Source: Amoebophrya sp. A120
Taxonomy: Eukaryota > Sar > Dinophyceae > Syndiniales > Amoebophryaceae
Assembly: GCA_905178155.1 (NCBI GenBank)
Contig: CAJINV010000001.1
Span: 8,569,642 to 8,633,641, forward strand
Direction: 5' to 3'
Length of the DNA: 64,000 bases
Shown here: positions 31,201 to 43,289 of the stretch, in pieces
Position numbering within the stretch: the stretch's first letter is position 1
Layout of the letters: every line of letters begins with the position of its first letter
Translations under genes and position numbers: made by a program
The notes under the pieces: model-generated
What the model was told of the DNA's origin: nothing
The model's input: only the letters and a program-made list of their open reading frames with translations
Database searches by the model: none

Positions 31201-34200
31201 CCACGACCAGAAGGATGAAGGCGCGCGAGAGCGGTTGCAAATCGCACGAGAGCAGGATGAATTCGAGAGACTGAATCGGGAAATCGCAGAAAGCCGGCGG
31301 CTCCACGAAATTGAAGAGCCGGATACGCCATCGCTGTCGAGAGGACACGGTCTCGCGCGAGGATGCAACGAGCAAGACATCACTCTGAGTGCCCTGAGCG
31401 GGGGCAAGTGCGCTAGCGAGGAGACAGAGCAAGCATTTTCCCGTTCGTTGCTGGTCGAGAACGGGGTCGAGTTCCTGCTTGAAGACTTCTACGTGGAAAT
31501 TTTGCCGCCGTCCAACCTCCAGTCCAACCAAACGCGGCTCCGGGAGTTCCAGACCGCCCTGCAAACGCGCCTGACCAACGGGCTGCCGCGCGTGACGAAC
31601 ACCATTCTGGAGAACGTCCTGCACCGGCGCAAGACGCTGAAGTCCACGACGCTGAGTCTGGAGGAGTTTTACGGACAGAACTCGCAGCACATCCCCATGC
31701 GCATCTACTACCAACTCGAGGGGAAGTCGCCCGGGTCGCAGTCGGACCACCCGCACCACACCGAGGACCACTTCACAGACGACAGCCTGCTGAAGGCCGA
31801 TTACAGCCACGCGGCGGACGACTTGTCCATTTCGTTTCCGAAGCCCTTCATGCAGGAGTTTTGCCAGGAGAAACTGTCCTTCAACGGCTACCGTGGCTGC
31901 CAGTCCTTCACGCTCGGGGGGTCGCAGTGCCAGTCCTGGGATCGCCAGTGGCCGCGGGCGCACACGTTCTCTCCTGTGTACGACCCGCTCGGGGATCCCT
32001 TCAACAGCAACCCATCCCGCAAAAGCGCCAACCTCTACTCCATCATGCTCCGCAACAACTTTTGCGCAAACCCCGATGGCCGCGAACCCGGGTCGTCGTC
32101 AAAAGTGCTCTACACGAGTGAGGCGATCTGGTACTACTTATTGCGAGAGCTGTGCTTTTTTTGTTTTGTTGACAATGTAAGCATGACACAGACGCTCTTC
32201 ACACCGACTGGCGCACTGTGCTTCCTTCTTGTTAAAAATTTGTGAGTACTACTGAACAACAGTATAAAACAGAGAGTTGCATCACGAGTGGTCGGTTGAC
32301 TGTGGTTCGTGGAGCTGCTGTGAACAAGCGAGTGTCAATATGTTGGATTCTCAAATAAAATTTACGTGCCTTGAAATCCAAACAGGTGCTACACAAACGA
32401 TCAGAACGGTCCGGAATGGGACTACTGCGAGCCGAAGACGCGGAATCCGCCGATCCGCTGCCACAAGAGCGACCCCTTCTTCCTCATGGTCGGGGGTCGG
32501 CGGTTCACAGGCTACATGCACAACTCACTGTCCTACCTCGCACCGTCGCAGTACGAGACCACCGTGCTGATGCGCAACGGCATCGTTCCCTTTCGCGTCG
32601 GCGAAGCCACACTGAACCTGACGCTGTGGAAAGACAACTACGCAAGTGAGAACCTCAACAGAAGCTGTGCGAGGTACAAGCGTACTCTAGAGTGTCACTG
32701 TTTATTTGCGGAGCTGCTGCCCGGGGCTCGGAATCAATTTATTACAGTGTATAAGAAATAGAAAACAAAAAAAATTATAGAGCAATTTTACGTAGCAGTA
32801 GCTAGTACCTCTTATGCCAAAGGTTCGAGGAAAAAAATCCGTTGATAATATTCTACTCAAACTCACAGTTGGGACAGCGACTATAACGGGAGCTTCGACA
32901 TTTTCTGTGTCGACACGGTATCAGACTTGCAGCGGAACGAGGACGTGAAGGCACTCTCTTACGAGATACGCAACGCCACCGACGAGAACAAACGGATACG
33001 ATCGCGCATCTATATTCGGCCACACTGTAAGAAAGTAGTTCTACTTCAACCTACTTACCGACTTTTCAAAGTAACATACAGCATGACCAAGAATGACGAA
33101 ACCAGCGGCATAAGTAAACGAGAATGAGCGCTAGCACTCCTGCTCTTTAGATCGACTTTTAGCGGATTGATACTACAAATACAGGTACCGACCGGTTGTT
33201 TCACCCGACCAAGAACCACCTGCCCTGGATGTCGGGCGTGCGCTACACGTTCCATTTCCGCTTCGAAAGCGATCCCGTCGACCTGCCCACGAACGTCACG
33301 GACAACCGGCGTTTCGGGTTGTCGGAACACCTGACGGGTCAGTGTCGCGAGGAGTGCATGAAGCTGGGCTACTTCAAGTGCGGCGCGTTTGTCACGAAGC
33401 AGTGGCAGGACGGGCTGAACTTCACCGACCCGGAACAGGGGCTCTACAACTGCTACATCTTCCACCCAGAGGACCTCACGAAGGGCTTAGTGTCCATCGG
33501 TGCGGGCACCGATAACAAAAACGACGTCACGACGTGGATGGTAAAGATGTTCGGCGTTTTCTTTAGTTTTACGTATGTGACTTCTGTTCTTTCTTGTGCC
33601 TGTTTGGATGATGGATCTAGAGGCATCCGAGGGCACGCCTATGTATGAGGGAACATGCATCTCTTCAACTGTTGCACTAAACTAAGTAGCACGATGAACT
33701 GAGGACAATGAAAAGAAAAACTTCACACAGACCAAGAACGAGACCGTGTACAGGAGTGCCCGGTGGAACTATACCGAGGCCCCTCCCATCCACCAAAAGC
33801 CAGCGACCGACGACGGAGCGACGTTTTTTGAAAGCATGAAGATCGTGCTGGTCGGTCTGGGGTTCGTACTCGCGGCAGCGGTGATCTACTGGTGCGTGAA
33901 GCGGTATATCCTGAAGAATATGGAGCTTCGCCGTCGGGCCGCGGAAGGGAAGCTGGGCCTGAAGGACGGACTGGGCCTCGGCGGCGCAGGCACCGCGGGA
34001 AGCAACGGTACTCGTTTTTGCAGTGTATGGTCTTTTCTGTGTACAACGAACTTGAGAAAAGTTGTCAGCTGAAATTTTCTTTTTACAACTTCGCGGTGGT
34101 TGTGGTATCATTTGATTTGATTTTGCCCGAATTCTTGTGTGACAACACAACTTTCGACCCAAACTGTCCAGTTCCAACGCTTTCTGTGATGGCTCCGGTG

Positions 34201-35704
34201 ATGCGACGATCCAATGACCCGCGAACCGAGCCGGTTCGGCTGCCCGACCACGTGATCCACATTATCCTGTATAAAAACGTCCCCACACCAGAGTCAAGAT
34301 GGGAAATCTGCAACACAAATCCAAATGTTTTGGGAATCACGCATGACAGTCTTCTCGCTGAATTGTAGTGCTGGTTAGCAAGCACAGCCGCATTACTTAC
34401 AAAGCCGTCCCCTTGTCCTGTTTGCAGCATTACAAATTCCAAAACAGGATTGATTATGCCTCTCTTGGGGATGCGCATTACAAATGTTCCTGTCCTTGCA
34501 ATTCTGCATGACTGACAACTCTGGGGTGGGGACGTTTTTCATCAGGATCCACATGGACGCCGACGAACACCAGCGGGAAAAAGAAGCCCGTCGGGCCGGC
34601 CAGAAGGAGAGCCGCATCGGCAAGAAGTGGCGACCGAAGAGCGGGCCGGGGTCCGACGTACCGTTTGGCACCAATCCCGACCTGTGGCACGCCGGGTTCC
34701 AGGGCCGCGAGAGCCAGTTTCACCCGAGCACAGGCAGCGTCGGCGAGGCCGTTAGCCCTGCGAAGGCCCACTACGAGCGGAAAGTCAGTCCGCAGAAACG
34801 GACCGCTTGGTTGGACGAAACAGCGCCGGACATGATGATTGGTGCCGGCCGCGGCGTCGAGGACGCGGAGAAGCTGCGGCACTACAAGGAGCACCGCATA
34901 AAGAGCACAACCAAGCTAATGCAGCACTGCATGGACGATGATAACTTCGTAGGTGAGCAACAGCAGCACCAGCAGCAACACCAGCATCAGCCCATCCGGG
35001 TGGAGGACATGTCGCCGAGCCGAGCAAATAACGTTGCGGGGGTGAACCGCATAGGTCTGGCGGCAGCTGCGAATCCAGGCGGAATTGTGTTTGACAGCAA
35101 CGTGTTGGCGCACGCCGGCCACCACGACCCGCGCATGCTAGCGTCTCCCGCCCGCATTACGAACCCGAATGCCATTCCGGATAGTACCGGCCAGCTACAG
35201 CTGCAGCCGCGGCAAACCGGGGTCGCCGCCAGCGCCGCCGCGCCGCGGCTGTCCCCCGTGCTCAACAACAATCCCGCCCCCGTTGGACAGGCACGTACGC
35301 GCGCGGGCCAAACACCCACCGCAGCCGCGGGAAGTTGGTACACGAGCGTTGGTGGTGGCGACCAGACCGGTGTCGCGTACCCGCACCAACAAGGCGCATT
35401 TTCTGCCCATAATCGCAACAGTAACGCGGCCAATGCGCCGAGCTCCGTAAGTCCGGTTCGGCGCGCCAGTTTGAACGCGCCGGGATACGATATCAACAAC
35501 GTACGGATTTCGGAACTGGCCCCGAGCATGGGCGCCACACGCGCTGCCCGGTCGGCCTCCGCCGAAAGTCGCTACCTCGCTGCCCCCGGGGACTTCAACG
35601 TCGCGAACGGATCGATGAGAAATGCAGCCCGAGATTCCCGCTATGCGATGCAGCGGGACGCAATGTTTGGATCCGACTTCCTGGGCCGCTCGCAAGACGA
35701 TTGA
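28298..35704 (+). CDS. Large sushi/kringle/PAN-like single-span membrane protein
   Basis: Eleven exons: 28298-28517, 28650-29014, 29231-29316, 29474-29582, 29855-32130, 32386-32673, 32869-33026, 33185-33540, 33731-34007, 34172-34262, 34555-35704; 1791 aa, all phases fitting. Two introns are introners; the rest are GT-AG. Domains: sushi-like (about 121-182; CTVKCQSGYLPW, then GCW); a long Ser/Arg/Lys/Glu-rich region (about 320-750); a kringle (about 930-1043) with six cysteines in the right context (GYRG, CQSW, NFCANPDG, WCYTNDQ, WDYC); a PAN-like segment in exon 8 (CREECMKLGYFKCGAF, NCYIF); one membrane span (about 1322-1345); and a 440-aa Ala/Asn/Gln-rich tail. The kringle is split by a phase-2 intron whose donor I placed to give WCYT. 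No signal peptide is seen, so a 5' exon may be missing. An adhesion or attachment role is inferred from domains only. Confidence 0.82.
29583..29849 (+). mobile_element. Introner element, family 1 (267 bp)
   Basis: Ends TATCAAATGCAAAAATGTCT / AGACATTTTTGCATTTGATA. Target duplication TTAAC at 29578-29582 and 29850-29854. The host frame runs into a stop at 29745-29747 inside it. Excision plus one TTAAC gives GCG ATT AAC GTA CCC, in frame. The interior is similar to the split copy (gaacttgtgatgct, aaatctgtattgcatgacca). Confidence 0.92.
34263..34549 (+). mobile_element. Introner element, family 2 (287 bp), one end base changed
   Basis: Left end TATCCTGTATAAAAACGTCC; right end complementary except for several mismatches and a terminal GATC in place of GATA. 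Target duplication CACAT at 34258-34262 and 34550-34554. Read-through stops at 34366-34368. Excision plus one CACAT gives ATC CAC ATG GAC, in frame. Confidence 0.88.
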
Positions 35705-36806
35705 ATGCCTGGAGCATGAGGTTGCGCCAGCTGTGTTTATGAAACAACAGTCTAAAAATAACAATACTACTTACCACTTCTATTTGATACGAATACATCA
35801 ACTTCTAGACATCAGATGAAATCAAATTAACAACAAAAATCCAGTGACGGTTATTGGTTGACGTTTGCTAATGCTGTAGCATGACTGCCAGATAGATACT
35901 AAACCTAAAAAATCGATGAAATTTCCTTAGGAGTGCTCTACGCACCACAGGTAGAGAGGGCACGAGAAGTCGAGCAGAACTTGCGACGACTGCCCAACTG
36001 CTAAAAGAACTTTTCTTTGTTTTTATTCGCACAAATTACAATTAGTACTCGCACACGCACGCGCACCTTTCGCTGTTGCTTTTGATTACTCTATCGTTAC
36101 ATTATCGCTTGATCAGAGAAGGGGTTTGATCTTGAGAGCCCTTTCCCTTGGAGCAAAGATGGCTCCTCTTGACTATCATTGTTTTTAACGCTGAATCGGC
36201 TGTGACCTTCACGAAGTGAATGATACTTCGAACAAGATGAACATGAACTGCTCGTTTGTGTTTGATGATAGTTACTATTCGCTTTGAAACAGTCAGTCGC
36301 CGCTGCTGGTGACTTCCATTCCTCGCTACCTCTTTGTTCGCAGGCACAACAAATTTGTTCTATCTACTACGTGCTGGTGGGGGCTTTCTCCGGCACGGTA
36401 TACAAAGGAGCGAGAATAGCAGAAGCAGAATAAGAAAGAGCGCCCACTAGCACAACAAACTGCCTCGACTTTGCCCCCCCTCGTTGGGAGGGATTCTTAT
36501 CCCATGGATTTGTTGGGTGCGGGTCTTCACACTACAAGATGACGATGATGAGAGCGGATTGAAAAGCGTCAAGGTTGGGCTTTTCGGATCTTAGAAAAAT
36601 GGAAAATGGTTGAAAATTTGTGTGGACACACAAAATATTCCAGTGAGTGAGAAGCGAGAGGAGCATACATAGAGCTCTGCGCAGTAGATTATGTAAGAAA
36701 AAGAAATGGCTTTTGCGCTGCCCTTTAAAGGTATCTATATTCTCATGAGGAGGACATTTCACAACTGAGAGGACTGGACAAGGAAATTGCATTCGAAATT
36801 GCAACC
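35705..36806. other. Intergenic spacer
   Basis: About 1.1 kb, AT-rich, with short homopolymer runs and a C/T-rich stretch at about 36470-36500. No exon-like frame. Confidence 0.5.
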
Positions 36807-39800
36807 ATGATGCGTAAAAATCCCGGTGTAAATAAGGGCAAGGTACCGCTCGGAGCGGGTGCCACGAAGTTAATGCGGGATTCAGACAGTGAGCCGTCGA
36901 CGGGGAGGATGTCGCTGGGTCCAGAGCTCACCAAAGGGCTCACCGCGGAAGAAATACGCGAATTGGAAATGAGCATTCGGGAAGATCTGGACGGCTCGAG
37001 GTTCATTTGTCGCCCACCGGGAACAACTTCGTCCGCGCACCATGATAAAAGTAGGAGCTCAACTAGTCCTACCGCCGGCGTTGTGCAGGAGCCCCAGCCT
37101 GCAGAAGCGCACCCGGAGCCGGTGGACCTACCGGCTGTCGTGCCCTCCGCGAGCACTGGTGAGAAACCGCCACTCGCTCTGGACCAGCCGCCGCTGCAGT
37201 ATTCGCAGAGCGCCGGCACCTCCCTCCTGGACGCGACGCCGGCTACGAGCAGCTCCGCAAAACGCTTGTTGGTGAATTTCTACCCTCGGAGCGGGGAGCG
37301 AGACCGGTCCGTGGGAGATCCCAAAAATGCCGGTCAGCAGCAGGACACGCCTCGTGGGAAAGCAAAAACGTCAGCGCCGATACATGTCACTCCAGGCTCG
37401 AAACTCGATCCGCAGCTGTTTCCAAGGTAGGGTCTGTCTCATTTTTTCTCTCGGCTACAGTGGGACCTTCTGGAATTGATGCGTTCTGACCTTTTTGGAC
37501 GTCCCAGGAGATGAGGTCTTTTAAGTGTTTATGCTTTGTTGGCTAGAAATAGAATTCATCTATCTGATAAATTTATACTGATTCCACCGCACAGCGTTTA
37601 ACATTCACAGGGTTTCTGCTTCCTCGAGCAGTGAGGTTGCAAGTACGACGGAAGACGAACACCAGCTCGGCATTGTGGAACAGGCGAAGCGAAAGCTGTC
37701 GTTGAGTTCCTCTTCCAATCAACCCGCAGTTTCCGCCGCAACGCGGGCGAGTCGGTCGGATCTTTTCGCCGCCAGCCGGTCGCTCGCGGACCCACCACCA
37801 CCAGGCAATTCAGCTCGGAGTGTGACGTCTTCGGCTGGCGGGGCGCTGAGCACCGCGACTGGACAGCAAGCAAAGGGCGCGACTGCTGCTACCATGATGA
37901 CGAGTGCTGCAACCACGGTAGCGTTAGCGTACTCGGCCTCGCTACCGGAGCCACGGGTGCTTTCAGAAAAACAAAAAGCTTTAGACCACGATTACAGTGC
38001 GACGTCGGCAAACGGGGGCGATCGACCCACTGTCGCAGACGACGGCACTTTATTAAAGCCCAAGAAAGAACATCACGTGGAGGTTGGTACGGGCCTTTCT
38101 GCTTCCTCCCGGAATTGCTCGAACTCGAATTCGCAGCAAGCGCTCGGGGCAACCTACTACTCGATTTCGACGCCGGTGTGTTCCTCTCCAATCAGGGACT
38201 TCAACAAGGCGGCGCGCAGTCGGACAACTTCTGGTGACGAACCTTGCGTTGAAGACGCAGCGGCTGTCACGGTGACGGCACCGGCGCACGCGGGGAGCGC
38301 ACGACCTTCCGGGGGGTCTTTGACGACTGCAGTAGTTGCGTCTGGCAGCGGGACCAAACCGACAGCCGCCGGGTCGTCGAACCTAAAGGCTACGACCGTT
38401 GGCGGTGGCAGTAGCAGCAGCACGCCCGCATCATCATCGTCCGCGGTAAACTCGAAAAAGAACAAAGCGAACACGGTAGGGTCTCGTGCCGGTACCTCTG
38501 GGCCTTCGCCGCAAGGGCGGCGGCAGCAAGCACCGCCCGCACCGAGAGGCGTCTCGAGCGGGTTTCAGGCGCACAGACCGGGAGCTGCGGGGCTAAAGGA
38601 GAAAAAGCATGGCTCCGCGGGTACGGCCGCTGGACTCCGACCGACACAAGTACACCACCACACAACGCCGCAGCACACGCACCAGCGGACGAAACAGGAG
38701 GAAGGCTGCGTTGCGGAGACCGCGGGGACCGGTTCGGATGGGTCCAGTGCGACGACCGCGGCTGCAGTGGCGGGGCTCCTGGAAAAGGAGCAACTGGCTT
38801 TGCGGAAAAAAACGAGAGAAGAAAATGCTGCCTGGGTCGACATGCTCGCCGATTTATGTACTTGTCGATATGAGTTTCTTCTCTAACTTCTCACACTTTC
38901 TCGTAAATTTCAGAGTTACGATAAAGAGCGCTTCACTTAGTTCACGCTTTTTGAATCAATATGAACTGCGGCCACCCACAACTCGGATGTTTGTTCCTAA
39001 CAGGCACAGAAGTCGCTCAAGTTCGGGAGGAGTGTGCGATGATGAAGACTGCGCATTCGACCTCCGCTGCAGCTGCGTCTGCCCTGCAAAAAGAAGCGGA
39101 ACTGCACTCCCAGACACAGGTGGAAAAGTTGTCTGCGAGGCTCTCCACGGTAAATTCAGTAATTGCAACTTTACAGCTACTTTGTTTTCATCGAGATGAA
39201 AATGCCTTGTTTTACAACTTGTAAAGCAAACATAAATCAATTTGGTTCAGACAAACCCCTCTACTACCTCGAACTGCAGGTGGGTTCCGAGATGGAGGCC
39301 ATCCGGGACGAGTTTTTTGATTCGCAGACGCGGATGCGGTATCAAATGCAAAAATGTCTGGGTCTGGAGACTTGTGATGTCGTGTGGCGTATCATGAGGA
39401 GGCCACAATTGCTGGCTCAGCATGACAAGTTTCTGAGCTTCTAGGTGTTGCCTATTCTGCATGACAAACTACGTTTCTGCATGACAGAAAAGTGGGGCTC
39501 TTTGGTAATGTGCATGACAGATTTAAGAGTCATGCCAGACAAGCGTGACAAACTTGCATTCTTCCAGACCCAGGCATTTTTGCATTTGATATGCGGGAGC
39601 TGAAGGGCGAGATTGAGGTGGACGTCACTCGGCAGAAGGAGCTGCTCAGCGAGAGGATTGACGAGGTGGCAAAGAAGTTCGAGTCGCTGGTGGAGGAGGT
39701 GCGCCAGCAGAAGGACGAGGATATCGAGAAGATGCAGAAGGTAATCACGGTGTCCAGCCGAAAGCAAACCTCCGCCGTGCAGGACGTCAAGAAGCTGGAG

Positions 39801-41742
39801 GCGGACTTGGAGAAGCTGAAGTTGGAGCTGGACAAGCGGTGCAAGCAAGTGGATGTTTCCATGAAAAAGGAGATGCGGTTGCACGCCAAGAAGCTGTGCT
39901 CGGAAGCGCTCAAGTCCTCGCTGTCGTCCAAAAGTGGCGTGGAAACGCCCCCCGCGGACGAGAAAACGGTGGGGGTGCACCTGCCCGACAGTTCTCTGGA
40001 TCGCATTCCCTCGGAAGATTTCGCCACACCCTGTGCGCGCCACGCAGCGCCCCCTCCGACCGTGGAACGGCCCAAGTTTCTGCCAGGTAGTGGTGTTGGA
40101 GAGCGTTTTTGTTCTGTTCATCGGAAACGTTTTTGTGGGAAAATTTTGCTCTGTTACTTTTTTTCATCTATGATTGGTTCGTTGCATTTATTTGATGAAG
40201 TGGTGTTGTCGTGGTTGTCTAATCACCTGCTCCTACTTCTGCAGTGAATTTTTCTGATCCCGAGGTTCTCGACCGAGCAGCGGGACCGCAGTGTCGGTGC
40301 AGCTACAGTCTTCCTCTTCCGACATCGAGGGCAGCTCCAACGCGAATAACAGCACCACCGCGGGTCCGGGTACCAGCAGCGAGAGCGAGCATTTTTTGCC
40401 GCCGCCCGGCAGACTCAGCGAGAGCGTCCTGTCGCAGTACCAGGGAGCGCAAAGCGCCTCGGAGTTGCAGTTGAAACGGCAGATCGCCGCGGAGGTGAAG
40501 AAGCAGCTGGCGCAGGTCGACGAAAAGCAGAAGCGCAAGCACGACGAAACCGCGGTGCTGCTCACGGATTTGGACCGGTCTCTGAAGAAGAACGTGGTCA
40601 GTCTCAGCGCCCGGATCGACCAGATGAGCGAAAAGCAGAAATCGTTGCAGAAACGGGTGAAGTTCCTGGAAGACGCCTCCACGCTGCAGGCCTCACAGGT
40701 CAACCGCGCGTTCGAGGTCGGATTGGCGGACTTCATGCGAAAAATGGAAGACCGCCTGCAGCTCGTCCTCGACACCGCCCAAAGCTACCGCCGTGACAAC
40801 CACAAGGACCTGCAGGAGGTGCGGAAGGAACTCTTCCAGCTGCAGGACGCCTGGGCGTCGCGCTTGGACCTGGTGGAGCACAAAGTCGCGCATCTCAGGT
40901 CGTTTTCCGCCACTGCAAAAGCAGGTGACCCAGCGGAGGAGCACGACGCCCTGGAGGAGGAGGAGGAGAGCGAGAGCGACTCCGATTCGCAGTCGCAAGA
41001 AGTAGCGAAGGACAGCGCGGCGGACCATTTGCGAGACCACGAACAAACACGAGGCGAGTACGGAGCGGCTAGTCCGGACGACCACCGCCCGCGACGCCCA
41101 AGCTACAAGGAGGACACGGTGCCGCCGTTTTCACAGCGCCGCTCTGTGTACAACGCGTACCCAGGTGACAGCGTTTCTGCAGACGCCGTCAACATCTCCC
41201 CGGAAAAGTTGCGTTTCCCGTCCGCGTCTGACGGTGCCGCGCCCGACGTCGTCCAAAAAACGAGCGAGCCCTTCCATACGCCGAGCGACGATGAAGAAGA
41301 CGAAAGTGCGACGGCGGAAGATTCCTTTGGCGAGGTGTCGGAAATCCGCCACGCGGAGGAAGGTGCGTGAGCGTTTCTGGTTGTGAGTGTTGCGTCGTCG
41401 ATTAGACTATAGACATTTTACATATTACATATAGTATGCAAGTAAAAACAAAATACCGTTGAAAAGCCGTACCTTTCGGTTAGCTTATTTTTGGCTTCTT
41501 TCATTCTCGTCGTTGACGCATCATTTTTCCAAATGTCAGGCACCGCCGACAGCTCCCCGATGCTGCCCGAACAAGCGGATCCCGGCCAGTATCAGAACTC
41601 GCGAAAGGCAAGCGAGAGGAGACCGCCAGGCGAGATGAACAGGGCGGTGGGTGCAGGTCCGAAAGTCACGGGCTCTCTCCGCTCAGAGCCCGTTGCCATG
41701 CGCGGAGGCCATGATACAACTGGAGGCCGCAGGTCGCAGTGA
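36807..41742 (+). CDS. Ser/Ala-rich coiled-coil protein, function unknown
   Basis: Seven exons: 36807-37426, 37611-38857, 39004-39149, 39280-39339, 39597-40086, 40292-41362, 41540-41742; 1278 aa, in frame. The intron at 39340-39591 is an introner; the others are GT-AG. The N-terminal half is disordered (Ser, Thr, Pro, Ala-rich, with long Ser runs). From about residue 620 it forms long coiled coils (ALQKEAELHSQTQVEKLSAR, RIDEVAKKFESLVEEVRQQK, KKLEADLEKLKLELDKR, KSLQKRVKFLEDAS). The C-terminus is acidic and Ser-rich. If the last donor (gtgcgtgag at 41363) is not used, the protein stops at 41370 instead. The layout suggests a structural or scaffold protein; no specific family is recognised. Confidence 0.75.
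39340..39591 (+). mobile_element. Introner element, family 1 (252 bp)
   Basis: Ends TATCAAATGCAAAAATGTCT / ..GGCATTTTTGCATTTGATA (one mismatch). Target duplication TGCGG at 39335-39339 and 39592-39596. Excision plus one TGCGG gives CGG ATG CGG GAG CTG, in frame and within the coiled coil. The interior differs from the other copies (several catgacaaa phrases). Confidence 0.92.
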
Positions 41743-43289
41743 TTCGCGTCGGGGCTTCCTCAGCAGTCGCATCGAGCCAGCCGTGCTTTGCTGTATTTTC
41801 CAGGCCGTCTTGACCGCTAGAGTGACCGGAGTGTCTGGTGGCCGTGGCGTCGGACGCATTATGCCCCGCAAGCAACAGTGCTGGCAGAGAACTGTTGTAA
41901 GTAGTAGCGTTATCTCAACCTGTATGATGATGATGATGAGGGAAATCTACGAACCAGTTCTACAAGGAGCTACGTGAGCCGCGACTTCGAAATGAACGTG
42001 TACCAAACGATTACGATTTAACAACAAGTCATCGCATGCTAGTGGAAAGATTTCCACCTGAGCAATGGATTACAAACGTACCCAGAGAATGGACATAGAG
42101 ATTGATCAAGCTTTGATACCTCTGTATGTGAAGACAGATGTCGCTGAAGAAAATGAAGTCATCCTGATCTCGCAATGAAACCAATATCCCAGTTGCGCTT
42201 TTCCCTTTACAAAATGCCTAAATGAAGATGGTCTCCGTCTCTTTGCATAAAGCGAAACTGAATGCATCTCCTCATCCGCAGGAGGGTAAATCTCAAATCC
42301 AGTCGCCGCACCCTGCAACATGGTTTCAACCTCGTCTGTGTTAGGTTTTAACGATGGTGCACGGAGGCACTGCCGCTGAACTACAACTGAGAGTCATAGC
42401 ACCAGCAACGTATGATAAGTTGTAATAGCACGTGTCTAAATCAGAGATCAGTAGTTTCCGTGTTGAAGATTCTCTCGCTTGAGTCGACCTGGCCAGCACT
42501 GACTTGCTTGTGCGTGCTGTTGTCAATTAATAACTCGAACTCCATTCTTCACACCCACCTCACAGTAGCCAAAGACTGGAGTGCTGCAGAGTCGGATATA
42601 GACAGTCGTCAGTGTTGATTGCTGGAGTGCAACGACTGAAAATAACTATATCCTGAGTAAAAACGTCCCCACACCATAGTCAAGATGGAGAATCGGCTAG
42701 ACAAGTCCGCAAGTTTTGTCTGTTTTGCATGACAAATTTGGACTCGTAGTGTAGTACTGTTTGAGGTAGTTCAGCAGCATCACAGAGCTAGTATATCGTG
42801 CTGATTGGAGCATGACAAATTCCAAAACACGACCAGAAAATGCTTCTCATGGGGCTCCGCATGAGAAACATTTTCAGCATGCAGATTTGCATCACAACTA
42901 TGGGGGGGGGACGTTTTTAAATACGATAAACTATCTGATAAAGCTAGCACCCGCTACGGTTAATTTTTTGAAAAGCCCAGAAGTGGGTGCGTATAATACT
43001 TAACATTTTCAAAAGATTCTCAACACATTTATTGCGGCTTTTGCGCTGCTTGTACTAGTACTTGTACACCTCTGCAGCTACCGTCTGGAGGACAAAGACA
43101 CTCAAGACGACCCGCTTCGGCTTTGCAGTTCGGGTGTCTGGCGTTCTCGACGTGTACAAACTTTTCCTTTGACCCGCGTAGCGGATCGAATTGAAATCTC
43201 AAACACGCTCGGCGTAATCCTCACCACAAGAGACATTTTATTTGCCGCTTCCACCCGAGCCCGACGCGCAACGACAAGACAGCTTCCCC
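41743..43289. other. Intergenic region holding one decayed introner
   Basis: About 1.5 kb. Apart from the element at 42649-42928 I find no supported exon. Frames near 41650-41980 are overlapping and lack splice support. Confidence 0.4.
42649..42928 (+). mobile_element. Introner-type element, family 2, in non-coding sequence (280 bp)
   Basis: Left end TATCCTGAGTAAAAACGTCC; right end GGGACGTTTTTAAATACGATA, with mismatches near the tip. Target duplication AACTA at 42644-42648 and 42929-42933. No coding frame surrounds it. Confidence 0.85.

Noticed and set aside
32131-32245. Open extension of exon 5 of the kringle protein up to a stop at 32245
   Set aside because: Using the donor at 32131 gives the kringle motif WCYT and the right phase; the later donors at 32152 and 32177 are less fitting or out of phase.
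41491-41742. Separate small gene after the coiled-coil gene
   Set aside because: A GT-AG join from 41362 to 41540 keeps phase and extends the coiled-coil protein, so it is better taken as its last exon.
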